Of a stretch of DNA of 10,820 bases, positions 6,838 through 10,820 are shown piece by piece. The translations under genes and the position numbers were made by a program. How positions within the stretch are numbered: position 1 is the stretch's first letter; each line of letters opens with the position of its first letter. The DNA comes from an uncultured Eubacteriales bacterium (GTDB lineage: Bacteria; Bacillota; Clostridia; Christensenellales; CAG-138), in assembly GCA_900543475.1 (NCBI GenBank), contig UQRU01000072.1, positions 1 to 10,820 of the forward strand, written 5' to 3'. Below the pieces are notes generated by a model. It ran no database searches. It was not told the origin of the DNA and worked only from the letters and a program-made list of their open reading frames with translations.

Positions 6838-8562
6838 ATGACCATGGACGGCCTGAACCTGTTTGCCGCCAGTCGGGAGATCGCCTGGCTGGCCGGCGGC
6901 AAAATCGAAAAGATCCATCAGCCGGAAAAGGACGAGCTGGTGCTGGCGGTGCGGGCGGGAGGCAACCATTACCGCCTGCTGCTGAGCGCCAACCCCAGCC
7001 ATGCCCGGGCCCAGCTTACCGGCAGCAAGCGGGCCAATCCCCTGGACGCCCCGGCCTTTTGTATGCTGCTGCGCCGGCGGATCGCCGGCGGTCGGATCCT
7101 TTCCGTGACCCAACCCCATATGGACCGGGTGCTGGAGATCACCATCGAGGCGCAAAATGAATTGGGGGATCTGGCCCCCTACCGGCTCATTGGGGAGATC
7201 ATGGGAAAATATTCCAACATCATCCTGGTGGACGACCAGGGACGCATCCTGGACGCCATCCGGCGGGTGGGGCCGGGCATGAGCTCCGTGCGGATGTTGC
7301 TGCCGGGCTTGACCTATTCTCCGCCGCCCGCCCAGGACAAGCGGGAGATCCTGAACCAGACTCCGGAGCAGATCGCGGCGGTATTTCAAAGCGGCCGGGT
7401 GGACAAGGCTTTGTCCAATGCCTTTTTCGGCCTCTCCCCCCAGATGGCGGCCGCCCTCTGCGCCTGCTTTACGGATAAGACCCTGTGTGAACAGCTGAAC
7501 CCTGAAGAAAAGCTGGCGTTGAGCCAAAAGCTTCATGGCTTTTACCAGGACCTGGCAGCGGGGAAAATGGCGCCGGCTTTGGCCCTGGGGGAAGGCGACG
7601 TGCCCGTAGCGGCGTATCCCTTCCATCCGAACCTGGATGGGGTCCGCCCCATGGACACCATGTGGGAGGCATTGGACGCCCTATACGAGAGCCAGGACAC
7701 CCAAGGGCGGATGCAGCGCCATGGGGCCGGCATCCGGCGCACGCTGCTCAACAACATCGAGCGCTGCGAGCGGAAGCTGGCCGTATACCAGGCGGCCATC
7801 GGGGGCGAGGCGGAGATGGAGCGGCTGCGGCTGTATGGGGAATTGCTCACCGCCAACCTGCATGGGATCGCCCCGGGAGCCAAGGAGACGGCGGTGCTGA
7901 ATTACTATTTGGACCCGCCAGCGCCGGTGGCGATCCCTCTGGATCCCCAGCATAGCCCCAGCGAGAACGCCCAGCGGTATTATCGTAAATACCAAAAGGC
8001 CAAGGCAGCCCGGGAAACGGCCCTGGCCCGGCAGGCGGAGGCCCTGGAGGAACTGGCTTATTTGGAAGGCCAGCTGGACAACCTGGGGAAATGCACGGAA
8101 GATGGGGAGCTGGCGGAGCTGACGGAGGAATTGCGGCAGATGGGCTATCTTAAAGCCCGGACTGCCCGGCAAAAGCAGCCCAAAGTTCCCCCCTCCAAGC
8201 CCATGCATTTTATTGCCAGCGACGGGACGGATATCTTTGTTGGCAAGAACAACCGACAAAACGACGCTTTGACCGCCAAGGCGGCGGGGGAGGATATTTG
8301 GCTGCACACCAAGGAGATCCCCGGCTCCCATGTGATCCTCAAAAGCCCAGCCCCGTCTAAGGAAGCCTTATACGAAGCATGCCTGTTGGCGGCTTGGTAT
8401 AGCAAGGCCCGGGGCAGCGAGAACGTGCCGGTGGACTATACGCCGCGGAAATATGTGAAAAAACCCGGCGGAGCCAAGCCGGGCATGGTGATCTATACCA
8501 CCAACAAAACCGCCTACGTCACCCCGGAGGAGGCCAGGGTCCTACAGATCCAAAAGGAATAG
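6838..8562 (+). CDS. rqcH: NFACT protein RqcH (Rqc2 homologue), ribosome-associated quality control
   Basis: This 574-residue protein is the size of Bacillus RqcH (~570). RqcH binds obstructed 50S subunits carrying stalled peptidyl-tRNA and recruits tRNA-Ala to add C-terminal alanine tails that mark the chain for degradation. The family was earlier called fibronectin-binding protein FbpA. The NFACT-N domain (~1-180) contains the Asp96-Arg97 pair (QPHMDRVLEI), matching the DR motif needed for tailing in Bacillus (D97/R98). A helix-hairpin-helix region (~185-225), two coiled-coil arms (~300-325 and ~380-430) and a C-terminal NFACT-R domain (~455-560; SDGTDIFVGKNNRQND, then W488 in WLHTKEIPGSHVIL) follow. 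Three in-frame ATGs occur at 6832, 6838 and 6844. I chose 6838 because it is 7 bases from GAGGAGG (6824-6830), against 1 and 13 for the others. The domain layout looks complete. Confidence 0.92.
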   Translation: MTMDGLNLFAASREIAWLAGGKIEKIHQPEKDELVLAVRAGGNHYRLLLSANPSHARAQLTGSKRANPLDAPAFCMLLRRRIAGGRILSVTQPHMDRVLEITIEAQNELGDLAPYRLIGEIMGKYSNIILVDDQGRILDAIRRVGPGMSSVRMLLPGLTYSPPPAQDKREILNQTPEQIAAVFQSGRVDKALSNAFFGLSPQMAAALCACFTDKTLCEQLNPEEKLALSQKLHGFYQDLAAGKMAPALALGEGDVPVAAYPFHPNLDGVRPMDTMWEALDALYESQDTQGRMQRHGAGIRRTLLNNIERCERKLAVYQAAIGGEAEMERLRLYGELLTANLHGIAPGAKETAVLNYYLDPPAPVAIPLDPQHSPSENAQRYYRKYQKAKAARETALARQAEALEELAYLEGQLDNLGKCTEDGELAELTEELRQMGYLKARTARQKQPKVPPSKPMHFIASDGTDIFVGKNNRQNDALTAKAAGEDIWLHTKEIPGSHVILKSPAPSKEALYEACLLAAWYSKARGSENVPVDYTPRKYVKKPGGAKPGMVIYTTNKTAYVTPEEARVLQIQKE

Positions 8563-8583
8563 AAACCCGACCCGGAAGCATGT

Positions 8584-8612
8584 TTGTCGCCTTTCCCGAA
8601 TATGGCTATAGA
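8584..8612 (+). promoter_or_regulatory. Weak candidate promoter before the gerM-like gene
   Basis: TTGTCG (8584-8589) and TATAGA (8607-8612) are 17 bp apart, each 4/6 to the housekeeping consensus. They lie in the 82-base gap after rqcH. This is the best place for an internal promoter in the run, but the match is weak and a sporulation sigma factor could be used instead. I see no clear sigma-E or sigma-F boxes. Confidence 0.3.
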
Positions 8613-8644
8613 AGCAAGAATTCAATGGAAAGGTGGAAGATCCG

Positions 8645-9598
8645 ATGGGTAAAGGGCTTTGGATGGGACTTGGGGTGCTGCTTTTGGCATCGGCGGCATT
8701 GCTGGGCTGCGGCCGGGAGGCGCAGACTCAGGCCGAGGATCTGGCATATGAGGAAGACAGCGAGGCAGGGTTCCGCAGGACGGTGCTATATTATACCGCA
8801 GAGGACGGCTTTGTGGTGCCGGTGATGAAGCGGATTCCCTGGGAAGAGGGGATCGGGAAAGCGGCCCTTGGTTATTTGGTGGATACGGAAGCCAACCGGG
8901 CGGCAGCGGAACAGATGGGCTTGGAAGCACCGGTACCGGAAGGGGCCAGCTTTACCCTGCGGATTGGAGACGAGGGAAATGCGGTGGTAGATATATCCGG
9001 CTTGCAAGAGCTGCCGGATGCAGCGGCAGAGCAGGCCATGGTAACGGGCATTGTCAATACCCTTACGGAGTTTGATTCCATCCATACCGTGCAGGTCACC
9101 TTGGATGGAGCCAAGGTTGCCGCCCTACCCCATGGGACGGATATTTCTGAGGCCTTTAGTACCCTCCCGTTAAACGTGGAGGAGGGAACCTTGGCCGTAT
9201 CCAGTGGAAACGCCCATCCCATGACCTTATATTTCCCCAATGCTGCGGCCAGCTTAAACGTGCCGGTGACCCGGTATGGCCTGGAAGTCCCGACCTTGTC
9301 CGGGGCGGTGGAAGCCCTACTGGATGGGCCGGCAGCGGACGGCTTGCGAGGGTTCCCAGAGGGAACGGCCCTGCTGGAAGCCACGGTGGAGGATGGGATC
9401 GCCCGGGTGGATCTTTCTGAAGCGTTTATGGCGGTGGAAAATACCGAGGGATTATGCGCCGCATTGCAAGAGGCTCTATATTTGACCGCCAACGAGGTGG
9501 AGCCGGTGAGCGGGGTGGATATCTATGTGGAGGGCGAGCCCTATGCCCTACATACCGTTCAGGTGGATGCGCCGGTATATGTGAACGAATTTAAATAG
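8645..9598 (+). CDS. gerM: GerM-like lipoprotein with two GerMN domains
   Basis: This 317-residue protein resembles GerM of Bacillus, a sporulation and germination lipoprotein of the cell surface or forespore envelope with two GerMN domains. A hydrophobic signal (residues ~5-20) ends in a lipobox, LLGC, with Cys22 as the lipid-bearing residue. Two repeats follow. The first starts at LYYTAEDGFVVPVMKR (~48) and the second at LYFPNAAASLNVPVTR (~195), each continuing into a helix-plus-strand unit with a VDIS or VDLS motif. I chose ATG 8645, 8 bases after AAGGTGG (8630-8636), over the in-frame GTG at 8633, which overlaps that site. The order gerM-like, rdgB, phosphodiesterase matches Bacillus gerM-rph-ysnA-ysnB apart from the missing rph, which supports the identity. 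It suggests an endospore-forming lineage, though GerMN proteins also occur in non-sporulating species. Confidence 0.8.
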   Translation: MGKGLWMGLGVLLLASAALLGCGREAQTQAEDLAYEEDSEAGFRRTVLYYTAEDGFVVPVMKRIPWEEGIGKAALGYLVDTEANRAAAEQMGLEAPVPEGASFTLRIGDEGNAVVDISGLQELPDAAAEQAMVTGIVNTLTEFDSIHTVQVTLDGAKVAALPHGTDISEAFSTLPLNVEEGTLAVSSGNAHPMTLYFPNAAASLNVPVTRYGLEVPTLSGAVEALLDGPAADGLRGFPEGTALLEATVEDGIARVDLSEAFMAVENTEGLCAALQEALYLTANEVEPVSGVDIYVEGEPYALHTVQVDAPVYVNEFK

Positions 9599-9633
9599 CC
9601 AAGCAATCCCATATATACAAAGGAGAAAAACAC

Positions 9634-10248
9634 ATGCGATTGATCATTGCGTCCAATAACGCCCACAAGGTAAAGGAAATCAAGGAGATCCTGGGCGAGT
9701 ATTTTACGGACATACAAACCCTGGGGGAAGCGGGGCTGGACATCGATGTGGTGGAGGACGGGGCGACCTTTGAGGAGAACGCCCTGAAAAAAGCCACTGA
9801 AGTATTGGCGGCCGCCCCCTGGGCGGATGCGGCCTTAAGCGATGACAGCGGGCTTATGGTAGACGCCTTGGACGGCGCGCCGGGGGTCTATAGCGCCCGC
9901 TACGCAGGGGGCGCCGGCCATGACGACCAAGCCAATAACCATAAACTGCTATCCGATATGGAGCAGGTGCCGGAGGAGGCCCGGGGCTGCCAATTTGTCA
10001 GCGCCGTGGCCCTGGTTAGGCGGGATCGGGAGCCCCTGGTGGTTCGGGGAGAGGTTAAGGGCCAATTGCTTCGGGCGCCTAGAGGCCAAGGCGGCTTTGG
10101 GTATGATCCTCTATTCTATTATCCTCCTTTCCAGCGCTCCTTTGGCGAACTGGACGCGGCGGAAAAAAATCAGGTAAGCCATCGGAAACGGGCGTTGGAA
10201 GCCCTGTGCGCGGCATTGGAGGCGGAAGCAACATGCGGCTTGGGGTAA
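9634..10248 (+). CDS. rdgB: RdgB/HAM1-family XTP/dITP pyrophosphatase
   Basis: This 204-residue enzyme hydrolyses deaminated purine triphosphates (dITP, XTP, ITP) to the monophosphate and pyrophosphate, keeping them out of DNA and RNA. Family motifs are all present: the nucleotide-binding SNNAHKVKEI (7-16), FEENALKKA (46-54), the metal-binding DDSGL (70-74), PGVYSARYAG (83-92), GFGYDPLFYYP (154-164) and the base-binding SHRKRAL (182-188). The length matches the family (~195-205). A strong AAAGGAG site (9619-9625) precedes the ATG by 8 bases. The gene follows the GerM-like gene by 35 bases and overlaps the next gene by 16 bases, so the two are probably coupled in translation. Bacillus YsnA is the corresponding protein. 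Confidence 0.93.
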   Translation: MRLIIASNNAHKVKEIKEILGEYFTDIQTLGEAGLDIDVVEDGATFEENALKKATEVLAAAPWADAALSDDSGLMVDALDGAPGVYSARYAGGAGHDDQANNHKLLSDMEQVPEEARGCQFVSAVALVRRDREPLVVRGEVKGQLLRAPRGQGGFGYDPLFYYPPFQRSFGELDAAEKNQVSHRKRALEALCAALEAEATCGLG

Positions 10249-10706
10249 TCAGCGACACCCATGGGGACCGGTGGGCGATAGAAGAATGCATCCAGCTGGC
10301 AGGGCATGTGGACGCTTGGCTGCATTTGGGAGATAATGTGCGGGATACAAAAACCTTGGAGGCTACGGATGTGCCTGTCTATGGGGTGCGGGGCAATACG
10401 GACTTTGGCACCAACCAGGTGACGGAGCGGATCGTGGAGCTGGGCGGTAAACGCCTCTTCCTGTGCCATGGGCATACCTATGGGGTGGAAGCCGGTTTGA
10501 CCCGCCTGCACCTGAGGGCCAAGGAACTGGGCTGCCATGCGGCGTTATTCGGCCACACCCACGTGGCCTTCTTGGATGAGGGCGGGGACGTGACCTTGCT
10601 CAATCCCGGCAGCCCCAGCCGGCCCAGAGGCGGAAGCCGCCGGGCTATGGGGCTGTTGACCATACGGGGCGACGTATTGGATGGGGAGCTGCTGTTTTTG
10701 CCCTAG
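10233..10706 (+). CDS. YfcE/MJ0936-family metallophosphoesterase
   Basis: This 157-residue calcineurin-like phosphoesterase has every metal-site motif of the family: SDTHGD (7-12), LGDN, RGNTD, CHGHTYG and FGHTHV. Members such as YfcE and MJ0936 are small manganese-dependent phosphodiesterases active on model substrates; the physiological substrate is unknown. Bacillus YsnB is the counterpart next to YsnA. I chose ATG 10233 because the protein then opens with the beta strand MRLGVISDTH, as homologues do, and GGAGG (10218-10222) lies 10 bases upstream inside rdgB. The in-frame GTG at 10206 would add nine unlike residues. The 16-base overlap with rdgB supports co-expression. Confidence 0.9.
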   Translation: MRLGVISDTHGDRWAIEECIQLAGHVDAWLHLGDNVRDTKTLEATDVPVYGVRGNTDFGTNQVTERIVELGGKRLFLCHGHTYGVEAGLTRLHLRAKELGCHAALFGHTHVAFLDEGGDVTLLNPGSPSRPRGGSRRAMGLLTIRGDVLDGELLFLP

Positions 10707-10758
10707 GGTTTCCCTTACTCGTGGAGGGTGTGGGCGGCGAAGCCCGGGGGGCGGCGGC

Positions 10759-10816
10759 GGGCGCGGGAACCGCGCCCTGGCGGCGGCCGGCAAAAAGCCG
10801 GCCGCCGCCTTGGTTT
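10759..10816 (+). terminator. Terminator closing the gene run, with a second upstream hairpin
   Basis: A perfect 13-bp stem (10779-10791 with 10797-10809) with an AAAAA loop is followed by TTGGTTTT, so it should end transcription on the plus strand. Directly before it is a second hairpin, 8 bp (10759-10766 with 10770-10777) with a GAA loop and no T-tract. The bases 10707-10758 hold no feature I can name. Confidence 0.75.
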
Positions 10817-10820
10817 TCGG

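Noticed and set aside
1..10820. Defence, mobile or biosynthetic island
   Set aside because: All recognised genes are housekeeping or common clostridial genes with uniform base use. No transposase, integrase, direct repeats or CRISPR repeats were seen.

Overview
The window looks like ordinary chromosome from a GC-rich member of the Clostridia (Firmicutes), probably a gut or anaerobic lineage. The reasons are AGGAGG-type ribosome sites, a clostridial-type second topoisomerase pair, a two-OB-fold SSB-like protein of a kind I recall from clostridia, a GerM-type sporulation lipoprotein, and gerM/rdgB/phosphodiesterase in the Bacillus order. I cannot name a genus from sequence alone. I saw no phage, insertion sequence, CRISPR array, tRNA or rRNA.

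Left part (1-1600). The first ~130 bases are intergenic and end in a strong hairpin terminator (98-129). Next comes a MerR-family regulator with a TipAS-type drug-binding domain (351-1070). Its promoter has the 19-bp spacer and dyad typical of MerR control. A bidirectional terminator (1130-1160) separates it from a convergent small helical protein of unknown function (1175-1594, minus strand).

Centre and right (1655-10820). A divergent region carries a good promoter and a 17-bp perfect palindrome. It leads into seven genes on the plus strand with short gaps or overlaps: topoisomerase subunit B (parE-like), subunit A (parC-like), a tandem OB-fold SSB-like protein, an NFACT protein (RqcH/Rqc2), a GerM-like lipoprotein, an RdgB/HAM1 nucleotide pyrophosphatase and a YfcE/MJ0936-type metallophosphatase. 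A GC-rich 13-bp hairpin (10779-10816) closes the run. This could be one long transcript or two or three units; the 59- and 82-base gaps are where internal promoters could lie.

The run combines DNA topology and replication (topoisomerase, SSB-like protein), ribosome quality control (RqcH), nucleotide-pool cleaning (RdgB) and sporulation (GerM). I found no clearly novel defence or mobile system. The best leads are the palindrome in the topoisomerase leader, the MerR promoter architecture, the SSB-like protein without an acidic tail, the mixed gyrase/topoisomerase IV signatures, and the absence of rph between gerM and rdgB.
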